Positions 12,463 to 20,894 of a DNA stretch of 20,894 nt are shown piece after piece. The notes below the pieces were generated by a model. It saw only the letters and a list, made by a program, of their open reading frames with translations, was not told the DNA's origin and ran no database searches. Position 1 is the stretch's first letter. The number at the start of each line of letters is the position of its first letter. The position numbers were made by a program, and so were the translations under genes. Source of the DNA: a virus; IMG/VR virus record IMGVR_UViG_3300017783_000266, positions 1 through 20,894 of that record; one strand, given 5' to 3'.

Positions 12463-14577
12463 ATGACAATAAAAAGTTGGAAAAAAGCACCAACTGTTGA
12501 GGACTTAGCTGCGGATTATACCGCAGCGCAGTCTGATACAGATAGCCATATAAGTAATGTTGAAAGATGGTTAAATGCTCTGAATATTACTGGCAGTGCT
12601 CGTGTAATGACTCCAGAGAACCGTTCAGAAGTTCAACCTAAACTTATACGTAAGTTAAATGAGTGGCGTTACCCTACGCTTACAGAGCCATTTATGAGCA
12701 CTGAAGATTTGTTTGATGTAAGCCCTGTAACTCATGAGGACAAACAGAGTGCTACTCAAAATGCGTTAGTGCTTAATAATCAAGTTACCCACAAGATTGA
12801 TAAACAAAAATTTATTGATGAGTACGTTCGTACTGGGTGTGATGAAGGCACTGTAACCGTTAAAGTGGCATGGAAAAATGAAACAATAAAACAGGAAGTT
12901 ATTGATTATGACTACGAGGTTTCAACGAATCCTACAGAAACTCAACGTATTCTGAAGTTGGCTGAGTTTAAACTAAAAGAGCCTACTAGGTATATTTTGG
13001 AAGTACCAAAAGAGTTACGGAAAGCAGTAGAGTACTCATTGGAAAATGAAGTAACTTTGGTTCCGGTACCTAAAGGAACCAAGGTAATTGAGAAGACTAT
13101 TAGAAATCACCCTGTTTGGGAAATTTGTGATTACCGAAATGTAGTTATTGACCCGACCTGTGAAGGGGATTTATCTAAAGCTGAATTTGTAGTGCACAGC
13201 TTTGAAACTTCAATGTCTGCTTTAAAAAAAGACGGCAGATACTCAAATCTAAATAAAGTGGAATCTAAAGATCCTTTGGCAGATCCTCATTATAAAGATC
13301 AAGAAGAGGTATCCTTTAGATTTAAAGATTCTGCACGGCAGAAAATTGTAGTGCATGAGTATTGGGGATACTGGGATGTAGATGGCAAGGGTAAAACAAC
13401 ACCTATCGTTGCTGCATGGATCGGAAATGTGTTAGTGAGATTGGAAGAAAATCCTTTCGATAAAGGGTTTTTACCATTCGTAACAGTACAAATGCTGCCG
13501 GTACGAAAAAGTAATTTTGGTGAGCCAGATGCAGAGTTAATTGAGGACAACCAGAAGATTGTAGGAGCCGTTACTAGGGGAGCTATTGATGTTATGGCTC
13601 GTAGTGCCAATGCCCAAATTGGTACTGCCAAAGGTGTGTTGGATATAACGAACAAGCGTAAAAGGGATCGCGGGGAAGACTACGAGTTTAACCCTACCGT
13701 AAACCCAGATTCGGCTTTTTACATGCACAAATTCCCAGAGATACCTCAATCAGTTGGGGCCATGATTCAGTCTCAAATATCAGATGCAGAGTCTCTTGTA
13801 GGTGTTCGCCCATTTGCTCAATCTAATACAGGTAACATAGGCTCAGAGACTGCTGCAGGTGTTAAGAGTGCCATGGATGCAACTTCTAAAAGAGATACTG
13901 CTATTCTCCGCAGATTCAGCCAAGGGATTGTTGAACTTGGTAGAATGACTATTGCCATGAATCAGCAATTTTTAGAAGAAGAGGAAATTATACGAGTAAC
14001 CAATGAGGAATTTGTTCCAATTAGGAAAGATGACCTTGCTGGTGATTTTGATTTAAAAGTCACAATTTCAACTGCCGAAGAAGACCAAGTAAAAGCTCAA
14101 GAGTTATCTTTCATGTTGCAGACCATGGGCAATAACATGGATCCAAATATGTCTAAGATAATCTTGTCAGAAATTGCTACTTTACGTAATATGCCTGTCT
14201 TGGCGCATGAGATTAAATCTTATAATCCTCAACCTGATCCAATTGCTCAAGAGAAAGCTCGTTTAGAAGTTGAGTTATTGAAAGCTCAAATTCAAAGCAC
14301 TTATGCGAGTGCTCAAGAAGATATGTCTGGAGCCAGATTAGACGAAGCTAAGGCATCAGTTGAAATGAGTAAATCTCGTCAGATTAGTAGTCAAGCGGAT
14401 ATGCAGGATTTAGACTTTGTTGAACGGCAGTCTGGGATTTCACATCAAAGAGATCTTGAACATGTTAGCCAACAGTCTAAAGCCCAAGCTGAGACAAAAA
14501 TCCTTGAGCATGAGTTGAATAGGCAAGCTAAGATGGAAGATCGGATAGCTGAAAAGTTATTTAGCAACGATGAGTAA
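12463..14577 (+). CDS. Portal protein (N4 gp59 type)
   Basis: Dodecameric ring at the capsid vertex through which DNA is packaged and ejected. At 704 residues it is close to the N4 portal (about 760). The N-terminal 450 residues carry the wing/stem-like core, including VWEICDYRNVVIDPTCEGD (about 216-234), VRLEENPFDKGFLPFVTVQMLP (central region) and SANAQIGTAKGVLD. The last 110 residues are a long charged coiled coil (from about AQEKARLEVELLKAQI onward), as in other large podovirus portals. Context agrees: it sits between the tail module and the scaffold/capsid genes. The ATG at 12463 starts one base after the tailspike stop, so translation is coupled. A stable stem-loop follows the stop. Confidence 0.85.
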   Translation: MTIKSWKKAPTVEDLAADYTAAQSDTDSHISNVERWLNALNITGSARVMTPENRSEVQPKLIRKLNEWRYPTLTEPFMSTEDLFDVSPVTHEDKQSATQNALVLNNQVTHKIDKQKFIDEYVRTGCDEGTVTVKVAWKNETIKQEVIDYDYEVSTNPTETQRILKLAEFKLKEPTRYILEVPKELRKAVEYSLENEVTLVPVPKGTKVIEKTIRNHPVWEICDYRNVVIDPTCEGDLSKAEFVVHSFETSMSALKKDGRYSNLNKVESKDPLADPHYKDQEEVSFRFKDSARQKIVVHEYWGYWDVDGKGKTTPIVAAWIGNVLVRLEENPFDKGFLPFVTVQMLPVRKSNFGEPDAELIEDNQKIVGAVTRGAIDVMARSANAQIGTAKGVLDITNKRKRDRGEDYEFNPTVNPDSAFYMHKFPEIPQSVGAMIQSQISDAESLVGVRPFAQSNTGNIGSETAAGVKSAMDATSKRDTAILRRFSQGIVELGRMTIAMNQQFLEEEEIIRVTNEEFVPIRKDDLAGDFDLKVTISTAEEDQVKAQELSFMLQTMGNNMDPNMSKIILSEIATLRNMPVLAHEIKSYNPQPDPIAQEKARLEVELLKAQIQSTYASAQEDMSGARLDEAKASVEMSKSRQISSQADMQDLDFVERQSGISHQRDLEHVSQQSKAQAETKILEHELNRQAKMEDRIAEKLFSNDE

Positions 14578-14587
14578 TATTTTATAT

Positions 14588-14611
14588 CTCTCCCAGGATA
14601 ACCTGGGGGAG
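14588..14611 (+). other. Strong stem-loop between portal and next gene
   Basis: CTCTCCCAGG pairs with CCTGGGGGAG (10 pairs, one U-G) around the loop ATAA. It lies 10 bases after the portal stop and 18 bases before the start of the 113-aa gene. There is no T-run downstream on either strand, so it is more likely an RNA processing or mRNA-stability element than a terminator. Confidence 0.65.
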
Positions 14612-14629
14612 GACACACGAGGAAATACT

Positions 14630-14971
14630 ATGAACAGTGAAATGCAAGAAATTGAAGTAACTATCGAAGAAACTAAAGCTCAAATTTTAAGAGGAGAGCG
14701 AGTTAAACGTCTTAGGGAAAATGAAGATTTTAAAGCGTTAATTCTTGAAGGTTACTTCAAAGAAGAGGCTGCTAGATTGGTCTTATTAAAAGCAGACCCT
14801 GAGATGGTGGATGAAAAAAATGATAGAGCTTCTAAGATTGAAAAATCTTTAATTGGGATTTCTGAGTTCAATGCTTATTTGAATACCCAAGTTATTTTAG
14901 GCAACCAAGCTGAGTTAGCTTTAGAAGCCCATTTACGTGAGCAGGGTTTAATGCGTGAGGAGCAAGTATAA
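14630..14971 (+). CDS. 113-aa helical protein between portal and scaffold (N4 gp58 position)
   Basis: A 113-residue acidic, almost wholly helical protein (EVTIEETKAQILRGERVKRL and EEAARLVLLKADPEMV are long amphipathic helices). In N4 a small gene (gp58) occupies this place between portal and the putative scaffold. The function is unknown; an assembly or internal head role is likely from position. The start at 14630 has GAGG at good spacing. An in-frame ATG at 14570 would add 20 residues but lacks a ribosome site and would place the strong stem-loop at 14588-14611 inside the coding region, so I reject it. The stop TAA shares a base with the ATG of the next gene (TAATG). Confidence 0.75.
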   Translation: MNSEMQEIEVTIEETKAQILRGERVKRLRENEDFKALILEGYFKEEAARLVLLKADPEMVDEKNDRASKIEKSLIGISEFNAYLNTQVILGNQAELALEAHLREQGLMREEQV

Positions 14972-16080
14972 TGATGACTGAAAGTTTGAATGCTCCAGAG
15001 CAAGTGCAAGAAGAAGAAGTACAAGATACTTCAACAGTGAGTGCTGAAGATTTAGATATTTTTGGAATGTCTGATGAAGAATTTTTAAAGGCAGAAGAGG
15101 CTGGAGAATTATCTTCTTTTGCTTCCGATGAAGTAGAGGATTTGAGTGAGGGTGACGTAGAAGCCTCTCAGGATAGCTCTGAGGAGGCTTTATATGAAGA
15201 GGAGGCAGATACCCAAAATAACGAAGAAAACCTTTCAGAGGACAAATCAGAAGCTTCTGAGGATACGAATGTTGAATTTTCCAAGGAAGATGCTTATGAT
15301 GAACTCATGTCAGAGTTCAAAGCCAACGGAAAAATGATGACAGTGGGTTCCGTTGAGGAAGCTCGTCAGCTTATGCAGATGGGTGCGAATTACCACAAAA
15401 AGATGAACGAAATGGGTAAAGACCGTAAGTTCATCCAAATGCTTAAAGATAACGATTTATTGGATACTGATAAAATCAATTACCTTATCGACATTAGCAA
15501 GAAAGATGCTGGTGCCATTAAGAAATTATTGAAAGAGTCAGAAGTAGATCCTTTAGACTTGGATCTTGAAAGCGAAAATAGCTATACACCGAATACTTAC
15601 GAAGCTAATGAAGCTCAAGTGCAATTGGATGAAACGTTAGAGTCACTGCAGGATTCTGAAGGTTTCTCAACCACTATGGATATCATTACCTCTAAGTGGG
15701 ATGGAAAGAGTAAAGTTGCTCTAGCTCAGAACCCATCGGATATTGCGTTACTCAACTCCCATGTGGAAAGTGGCGTATATGAAATGGTAAATTCTGAAGT
15801 AGAACGTCAACGTACCTTTGGTAAACTTTCCGGTGTTTCTGATTTTGAAGCTTACAAAATTGTGGGAGATGAGCTTTATAAAAAGCAGTTAGAGAACCAA
15901 AAAGCTGCTGAGAAGAAGGTTTCCCTCAAATTGAAAGATGATAAAAAGGATACAGCTGCAAATGAAAAACGTAAGGCTGCAGCACCTACTAAAGGTCAAA
16001 GCCGATTAAAAGAAAACAGGGTTAAAAGTAACCCTTTGGCTATGTCAGATGAAGACTTTATTAAAGCATTTGGCGAATGA
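14971..16080 (+). CDS. Putative scaffold / capsid assembly protein (N4 gp57 position)
   Basis: A 369-residue protein directly upstream of the major capsid gene. Residues 1-105 are extremely acidic (runs of Glu/Asp with Ser) and probably disordered. Residues about 106-190 are helical (SVEEARQLMQMGANYHKKM). Residues 200-300 are mixed, and the C-terminus (about 300-369) is strongly basic and helical before a short ending, NPLAMSDEDFIKAFGE. An acidic N-terminus with a basic C-terminal capsid-binding region is typical of scaffolding proteins, which form the core of the prohead and leave or are degraded before DNA entry. A DEDF/DEEF short motif occurs at both ends (SDEEFLKA near residue 34 and SDEDFIKA near 359). 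GAGGAG precedes the ATG; the second Met codon is also possible. Confidence 0.7.
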   Translation: MMTESLNAPEQVQEEEVQDTSTVSAEDLDIFGMSDEEFLKAEEAGELSSFASDEVEDLSEGDVEASQDSSEEALYEEEADTQNNEENLSEDKSEASEDTNVEFSKEDAYDELMSEFKANGKMMTVGSVEEARQLMQMGANYHKKMNEMGKDRKFIQMLKDNDLLDTDKINYLIDISKKDAGAIKKLLKESEVDPLDLDLESENSYTPNTYEANEAQVQLDETLESLQDSEGFSTTMDIITSKWDGKSKVALAQNPSDIALLNSHVESGVYEMVNSEVERQRTFGKLSGVSDFEAYKIVGDELYKKQLENQKAAEKKVSLKLKDDKKDTAANEKRKAAAPTKGQSRLKENRVKSNPLAMSDEDFIKAFGE

Positions 16081-16104
16081 TTATTCAAAACGAGGTAAGT
16101 TAGT

Positions 16105-17553
16105 ATGACTCTTCAAGCAGGTCAACAATATAAAGACCCGATTAATGGAAACCCATCATCTGTTGGTGATGAACAATTTGAGATGTTTAAGTGGCAGAAG
16201 AAAGCCCTTATTCAGATTGCTAAAGAAACTGTATTCAGTAATTTAGCCTCAACCATTAATATGCCTAAGCACATGGGTAAGACCATTAAACGTTACGAGT
16301 ATTTACCTATGCTCGATGACGCTAACATTAACGACCAAGGTATTGATGCAAATGGTGTTTCAACTACCTTAAAGAAAACCATCAAACTTATTGCTCCAGA
16401 TGGTTCAGGTATTGCTGGTCGTGAGAATGTTTACACTACTGCGTATGCAACCGGTGAAGGTGCAAATGCATCTGCCGCAACTACAGCAGCAGAAGCTAGA
16501 GCCGTTGAAATTATCAACGAGCAGCTTGGTTCTTCTCATGGTGATTATGCAACAGCAAAAACTGCAGCCGGGAATGCAGGTTGGTTGGTAGTTGATGACG
16601 TAGATGCAGTACCTACATCAGGTAACTTGTATGGCTCATCTAAAGACGTAGGTACCATCTTAGGTAAGTTGCCTCGTTTAGATGAAAATGGTGGTCGTAA
16701 GAACCGTGTAGGCGGTAAACGTATTGAGATTGAAGGTAGCTTAGAGCTTTACGGTATGTTCCGTGAGTGGACAAGAGAATCTTTAGACTTTGATACAGAT
16801 GAAATGTTACAGGAGCACATGACTCGTGAAATGATGTTTGCTGCAAATGAGGTTTGTGAAGATTTACTACAAATTGATTTGCTCAACTCTGCGGGTGTCG
16901 TTCGTTATGGTGGCTCTGCAGTTTCAGATGAAACGGTATCAGGTAATACTGGTAGTCTTTCTTTGGTAACTTATAACGATTTAATGCGTTTATCTATTAC
17001 GCTAGATGATAACCGTTGTGATAAAGATACCAAAGTAATTTCTGGCTCCCGTATGCAGGATACTCGCACCATTCGCTCAACTCGTGTCATGTATATTGGC
17101 TCTGAGTTACAGCCAATGATTGAGAAAATGACTGATCATTTTGGTCAACCTGCGTTTGTTTCTGTTGAGAAATATGCAGCTGCAGGTCAACCTTTACCAG
17201 GGGAAATTGGTAAAGTGGGTCAGTTCACTATTGTCGTTTATCGTGAAATGATGCATTGGGCTGGTGCTGGTGCAAACGAAACGTCTAACGCCGGTTACCG
17301 CACAACTGGGGGTAAATACGATATCTTCCCTATGTTAGTCGTAGGTAATGATTCGTTTAATACTATTGGTTTCCAAACTGACAGCAAAGGTACATCTAAG
17401 TTTAAGATTATTAACAAGATGCCTGGCTCTGAAAATGCTGATCGTCAGGATCCATACGGCATGATTGGTTTTACCAGTATCCAGTGGTACTACGGTTTCT
17501 TGCTTGTTCGTGGTGAACGTATCGCATTGATTAAAACAATCGCTGAGTACTAG
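16105..17553 (+). CDS. Major capsid protein, N4-gp56 family
   Basis: HK97-fold shell protein. At 482 residues it is longer than N4 gp56 (about 400). The family resemblance is clearest in the C-terminal half: VSVEKYAAAGQPLPGEIGKVGQFTIV and EMMHWAGAGA (residues 381-390), the typical signature of this family, and the segment LYGMFREWTRESLDFDTDEM (216-233), which looks like the spine helix. Residues about 108-182 are an Ala/Gly/Thr-rich stretch that could account for much of the extra length. Codon use is smooth, as expected of a highly expressed gene. The ATG at 16105 has GAGG at ideal spacing, and an intrinsic terminator follows the stop. Confidence 0.9.
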   Translation: MTLQAGQQYKDPINGNPSSVGDEQFEMFKWQKKALIQIAKETVFSNLASTINMPKHMGKTIKRYEYLPMLDDANINDQGIDANGVSTTLKKTIKLIAPDGSGIAGRENVYTTAYATGEGANASAATTAAEARAVEIINEQLGSSHGDYATAKTAAGNAGWLVVDDVDAVPTSGNLYGSSKDVGTILGKLPRLDENGGRKNRVGGKRIEIEGSLELYGMFREWTRESLDFDTDEMLQEHMTREMMFAANEVCEDLLQIDLLNSAGVVRYGGSAVSDETVSGNTGSLSLVTYNDLMRLSITLDDNRCDKDTKVISGSRMQDTRTIRSTRVMYIGSELQPMIEKMTDHFGQPAFVSVEKYAAAGQPLPGEIGKVGQFTIVVYREMMHWAGAGANETSNAGYRTTGGKYDIFPMLVVGNDSFNTIGFQTDSKGTSKFKIINKMPGSENADRQDPYGMIGFTSIQWYYGFLLVRGERIALIKTIAEY

Positions 17554-17571
17554 ATTTTACTCAGTTTTATG

Positions 17572-17595
17572 AAGGGAGCATTTAGCTCCCTTTTT
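17572..17595 (+). terminator. Intrinsic terminator after the capsid gene
   Basis: AAGGGAGC and GCTCCCTT form a perfect 8-bp stem with loop ATTTA, followed by three further T (five in a row). It lies 18 bases after the capsid stop and would make capsid the end of a transcript, with partial read-through to the gp55-like gene. Confidence 0.92.
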
Positions 17596-17629
17596 AGGTG
17601 TAATAGAGTAATTATTTAAAGGTAACGAT

Positions 17630-18166
17630 ATGAAAGATTGGACGTTAGATCAATTAAAAGAAAAAGCAGACGAGTTAGGCGTAAGCTACTCGGGTAATAT
17701 TAAAGAAGCTACTTTACTTAAAAAGATTGAAAAAGAGATTCTTAACTTAGCTGAAGAAACTGAGTTAGAGAATGGTAAGACCAATGAGGATACGAAAACT
17801 CCTGAAGAAGTGGTTCAAGAGCAACTAGATTCAGCAAAAAGTCTTGTTCGAATTAAACTCTCTTGCCTGAATCCTATGCTGAAATCTCGCAAAGGTATCC
17901 GAGTACAGGTAGGTAATTCTGTGTTAGGAACTATTGGACGATTTGTTCCTTTTGATCGTGAATGGCATGTTGAGAAAATTTTGGTGGATGATCTTAAAAG
18001 CCGTAAATTTCAGACTTTTGAAAGTGAAGAAAGTAAGTACGGTGTTACCCGTAAACGCACAGTATTAAGTCCTGCATTTAATGTTATTGAACTAGAGGAT
18101 CTTACCAAAGAAGAGCTAGAAAAACTGGCAGAAGAGCAGCGTTTAACTAATAGATTAGAGGACTAA
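17630..18166 (+). CDS. Structural protein with N-terminal HeH/SAP-like domain (N4 gp55 position)
   Basis: A 178-residue protein. Residues 4-36 (WTLDQLKEKADELGVSYSGN then EATLLKKIEKEI) match the helix-extension-helix fold (HeH/SAP/LEM type), a small nucleic-acid or protein binding module often found in phage capsid-region proteins. An acidic linker (about 42-65) follows, then a basic beta-rich domain (about 70-135: VRIKLSCLNPMLKSRKGIRV, LGTIGRFVPFDREWHVEKIL) and an acidic helical tail. In N4, gp55 follows the capsid gene; its role is not settled, and here a head-associated or DNA-contacting role is an inference. The ATG at 17630 has an AAAGG ribosome site, and a terminator separates it from the capsid gene. 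Confidence 0.68.
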   Translation: MKDWTLDQLKEKADELGVSYSGNIKEATLLKKIEKEILNLAEETELENGKTNEDTKTPEEVVQEQLDSAKSLVRIKLSCLNPMLKSRKGIRVQVGNSVLGTIGRFVPFDREWHVEKILVDDLKSRKFQTFESEESKYGVTRKRTVLSPAFNVIELEDLTKEELEKLAEEQRLTNRLED

Positions 18167-18169
18167 CCT

Positions 18170-19237
18170 ATGACTGTGCATTCTACTCAACAAGTACCAG
18201 ATATTTCAGTATCTGATTTAACCAGCGTCAGTTTAGATGGTACAGGTGTCTTTGACTTATTGTTTAAGACCATGACTTTACACATGGATGCACAGTTTCA
18301 AGGAGATAAGTTGAGGGGAGCTGAGTACGCTAAAGTGTATCTTGGCTCTCTTTCAAGTGTTTTAAACGAGTCAGTCAACTTTCTACTTAATAAAGATAAA
18401 GTTAGCTTAGAGCTTGAATTGCTTAATGAGCAAAAAGCTAAACTTCTTAAAGAAACGGAATTGTTAGACGTACAGATTCAACAGATTCGTAATAACATTG
18501 ATGTAGAGAACGCTAACTTAGAATTACGTAAAAAAGAATCTGAGGCTCAAGTTAAGTTAACTGAATCTCAAAATTTAAAAGTACTGGAAGATGTTAAATT
18601 ATCCGGTAAACAGCTTGAAAAGCTGGACAATGATATCTTTATTTCTACCGAAAGACTTGATTTAGAATCTCGTGAAATCGACACAAGAATCCTTAAAATT
18701 GAGCAAGACACTGCTTTAACTAAAGTACAAGAGCAAAAAGTACAGGTAGATAAAGAAGTAGCTGAAGTTCAAAAAGCTAAAATTGAGAACGACTTATTTA
18801 TTGATACCCAGAATCTTGAATTACGTAAAAACAGTACAGATTCTGAAATTAGCTTACGCACTAAACAAGAAGCTGAGATTACTTCTCAAATTGATTTACG
18901 CACTAAACAGAAAGATAAACTTGATTCTGAAATTGAACTAATTTCGATTAAACAAATTACTGAAATTGGTCAAGTTAGTGACACAAATCAGAAACCTGTT
19001 GCAAATAACCCTATTCAAGGTTTGGTTGGTAAGCAACGTAGTGTGTATGATAAGCAAGCAGAAGGCTTCCTAAGGGACGCAGAGCAGAAGGCAGCTAAGA
19101 TTATGACTGATGCCTTTAACGTTCAATACGCAACTCTGAATGGCGTTTTTGATGGTAACCTATCATCATCTAGTTTTGGTTTTGGCTCTGAGTCTACTAA
19201 AGACGTTATTGATAAATTGAAAGACGGTTTAGATTAA
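18170..19237 (+). CDS. Coiled-coil virion protein (N4 gp54 position)
   Basis: A 355-residue protein with a globular N-terminus (1-75), a very long Glu/Lys/Leu coiled coil (about 76-262) and a C-terminal domain with GLVGKQRSVYDKQAEGFLRD (284-303), a segment type seen in podovirus proteins of this slot. The coiled coil carries internal repeats: DNDIFISTERLDLESRE (153-169) resembles ENDLFIDTQNLELRKNS (206-222), a 53-residue offset, and NLELRK recurs 100 residues apart (115 and 215). N4 gp54 is about 320 aa and is an internal virion protein. An ejected core or trans-periplasmic role would suit a long coiled coil but is an inference. The ATG at 18170 lies 3 bases after the previous stop. Confidence 0.68.
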   Translation: MTVHSTQQVPDISVSDLTSVSLDGTGVFDLLFKTMTLHMDAQFQGDKLRGAEYAKVYLGSLSSVLNESVNFLLNKDKVSLELELLNEQKAKLLKETELLDVQIQQIRNNIDVENANLELRKKESEAQVKLTESQNLKVLEDVKLSGKQLEKLDNDIFISTERLDLESREIDTRILKIEQDTALTKVQEQKVQVDKEVAEVQKAKIENDLFIDTQNLELRKNSTDSEISLRTKQEAEITSQIDLRTKQKDKLDSEIELISIKQITEIGQVSDTNQKPVANNPIQGLVGKQRSVYDKQAEGFLRDAEQKAAKIMTDAFNVQYATLNGVFDGNLSSSSFGFGSESTKDVIDKLKDGLD

Positions 19238-19246
19238 GGTAGTAAA

Positions 19247-20894
19247 ATGGGCTTTTTTAGCACAGATAGGATAATACTGGTAAACGCTCAATCAAGCCCA
19301 TTAGCTGAAGAAGGTAGAAATCTCATTAGAGATGCCATATTAAAGGCTGTAAGCTCTAACAGTCCTATGGGACCTACTATCATCAGTGAGCTTCAAACAG
19401 GTCACAGAGGAGTTTCTAGGCAGGCTTTCAATTATGCCTCTTTAAGTAATAATGGGTTTTACAGAGGTTTGCCTAGAAGAAGTTTCGGTAGCGATATGCC
19501 TGAAGGGTATATTCAAGATGCTAACGCCAGATATGCTCTAGCTAGATTTGCCGGTATTGTTGCCGGAAACCCGAACGGTATTCTCAGTCTTCAAGGAAAC
19601 CCTGGGTACACTTCGAGCTATCGAGTACCCACTGCAAATGATGTTTACCTTGAGTTAAAACTGGTAGGGGAAGCACCTGATATAGGGTCAGGGTATGTGA
19701 TAGGGTGGGAAAACAGCACTCAGATTTATGTGACTAAAGATGGAACCAAGAACGTCTACACAGCGAGGAATGGAGTAACCTCGACTGCTAAAGCTTTTAC
19801 TTTGGAAGGTAGGGGGAATTTTACTCCTACAGGTGGGAGTGAAGGACCTAGCTTATATTATGTTTTGGTTGTAAACCCTAGTGCAAATAACGTCTATAAC
19901 GATCTACTGTTTCCTTATTACCCTGAAGGTTTATTTTCTAACGGAAGTGCTTTTCCAATAATCCCTTTAAGAAAGGGAGATTATTTTAATGATGGTGCTT
20001 CTCGTGAATTTATTAATGCAGTGGATTCTTCTGGAAATCTGAAATATCCTGAAGCAAAAAGAAGCACCGATATTATCTGCAAAAAGTTAGGAATAGATGT
20101 AGATGATTTTATTAAACAGATTAAAGATAATGCCCCTGAGTTAAGTAAAATTGATGACATTTTTGTCAGTTGGGGAGTAGATATCCTATCGGATAATCCT
20201 GAGAGTTTAGAGTACTTGTATAGGTTTATTAACAATCTACCTTCTCAACTCTACATGGGAGATTTTATTAATACCTCTTGGGATCCAGAAGAAGATCAGA
20301 TACCCAGACAGTATTACTTTTTTGACGAAGATTCTAGTGACATTGGGTACGTTCAGTTTCCTGCATCCACAGGTATTATTTTCAGTTTTGCGAAGATAGA
20401 GTACCGAACCCTCCCAGGAAAATTAGATCAATATGAAGGGTACACTTCAGGTACTAACAGCCTAATTGCAAATGGGTATGGCAGATACATTGTCTTAAGA
20501 GATCGGATTTCCATTGGCGAAGATGCTTTTGGAGAAGATGTATTAGAGGATTATTCTTTCCTTTTCCTAGCAAAGGAAAACTCTAATAACACCATTAGCG
20601 AAATGGTCATACATGCTCCTAGACATTGGATCAAAGTATTTACAGATTCCTCTGATAATTCTTATTTCAGTACCCGTACCTTACATGAAGCTTCTGAGGT
20701 GTTTACCGAGGAAGACATTGAAGAAATCACCGAAAAGTATAACCAAGAGATTTATCAGTATTTAACTGGTTTACCTGTAAGGAGAGACACGGTAGTTAGC
20801 AATAGTTACTCGGATACAGTGGTACACTCTACTGGTTCAAATGCCGTTACAACTTACACTAAACGACGTACAGGAAGCATTACAACTCAGCAAA
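19247..20894 (+). CDS. Large structural protein (N4 gp53 position), partial at right edge
   Basis: An open frame of at least 549 codons with no stop before the window ends. The ATG at 19247 has AAGG about 8 bases upstream and lies 9 bases after the gp54-like stop. The N-terminus is compact and soluble (MGFFSTDRIILVNAQSSPLA, then a helix LIRDAILKAVSS). Residues about 125-240 look beta-rich (YVIGWENSTQIYVTKDGTKN), and later parts include a helical section (about 270-330). I do not recognise a domain. By gene order (gp56, 55, 54, 53) this should be a virion protein of the internal or tail set, with gp52, gp51 and the giant virion RNA polymerase further right. The only reading frames on the other strand here are shadows. 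Confidence 0.72.
   Translation, partial: MGFFSTDRIILVNAQSSPLAEEGRNLIRDAILKAVSSNSPMGPTIISELQTGHRGVSRQAFNYASLSNNGFYRGLPRRSFGSDMPEGYIQDANARYALARFAGIVAGNPNGILSLQGNPGYTSSYRVPTANDVYLELKLVGEAPDIGSGYVIGWENSTQIYVTKDGTKNVYTARNGVTSTAKAFTLEGRGNFTPTGGSEGPSLYYVLVVNPSANNVYNDLLFPYYPEGLFSNGSAFPIIPLRKGDYFNDGASREFINAVDSSGNLKYPEAKRSTDIICKKLGIDVDDFIKQIKDNAPELSKIDDIFVSWGVDILSDNPESLEYLYRFINNLPSQLYMGDFINTSWDPEEDQIPRQYYFFDEDSSDIGYVQFPASTGIIFSFAKIEYRTLPGKLDQYEGYTSGTNSLIANGYGRYIVLRDRISIGEDAFGEDVLEDYSFLFLAKENSNNTISEMVIHAPRHWIKVFTDSSDNSYFSTRTLHEASEVFTEEDIEEITEKYNQEIYQYLTGLPVRRDTVVSNSYSDTVVHSTGSNAVTTYTKRRTGSITTQQ

Noticed and set aside
14570-14629. Upstream ATG at 14570 for the gp58-like gene
   Set aside because: No ribosome site, and the frame would run through the strong stem-loop at 14588-14611; the ATG at 14630 has GAGG at good spacing.
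1-20894. Lysis genes (endolysin, holin, spanin)
   Set aside because: No product with endolysin or spanin features found; the 46-aa membrane peptide is in the early/middle arm and is not enough to call a holin.

Overview
The window looks like part of a strictly lytic, N4-like podovirus (Schitoviridae or a close relative) with a low-GC genome, most likely infecting a gammaproteobacterium. The host cannot be named from the sequence. The evidence is the gene set and its order. A T7-type RNA polymerase is split over two genes (N4 gp15/gp16 type). On the other arm, a small-terminase candidate, large terminase, adaptor, tailspike, portal, a small protein, a scaffold-like protein, an N4-gp56-type major capsid protein and gp55-, gp54- and gp53-like genes follow each other as in N4 (69-68-67-...-59-58-57-56-55-54-53). 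I saw no tRNA, insertion sequence, integrase or CRISPR array.

Left arm (1-4297, minus strand, early/middle genes). Reading leftward from about 4300 there is a row of small early genes (94, 89, 70, 53, perhaps 31, and 143 aa). A TTCG-loop terminator follows, then a 105-aa gene, RNAP subunit 1, a 46-aa membrane peptide, a 79-aa gene and RNAP subunit 2, which runs off the left edge. Four short hairpins (5-6 bp stem, 3-nt loop, core TAC-TAC-GTA on the minus strand) lie 40-56 bases upstream of four early start codons, measured from loop centre to start. They have the architecture of N4 virion-RNAP promoters. Further repeats are interleaved: a sequence box just behind the hairpins, and a 3'-UTR hairpin whose stem covaries around a constant loop.

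Divergent control region (about 3700-4651). It holds the first early promoters, an early terminator, simple repeats ((TG)9 and TATC), several stem-loops and an AT-rich possible bidirectional terminator. In N4 the early genes start at one genome end and the late genes at the other. This region may therefore be where the packaged DNA ends were joined during assembly.

Right arm (4652-20894, plus strand, late genes). A cluster of small virion or accessory proteins, including a fibre-like protein and a DUF1353 protein, leads into packaging (small-terminase candidate, TerL), adaptor, an 877-aa collagen-linker/beta-helix tailspike, portal, a 113-aa protein, the scaffold-like protein and capsid. A textbook terminator follows the capsid gene. 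The gp55-, gp54- and gp53-like genes come next, the last cut by the right edge. In N4 the giant virion RNAP (gp50) lies further along this arm. It would be carried in the capsid, injected, and would fire the hairpin promoters of the left arm. Their products would include the two-subunit polymerase that transcribes the middle genes.
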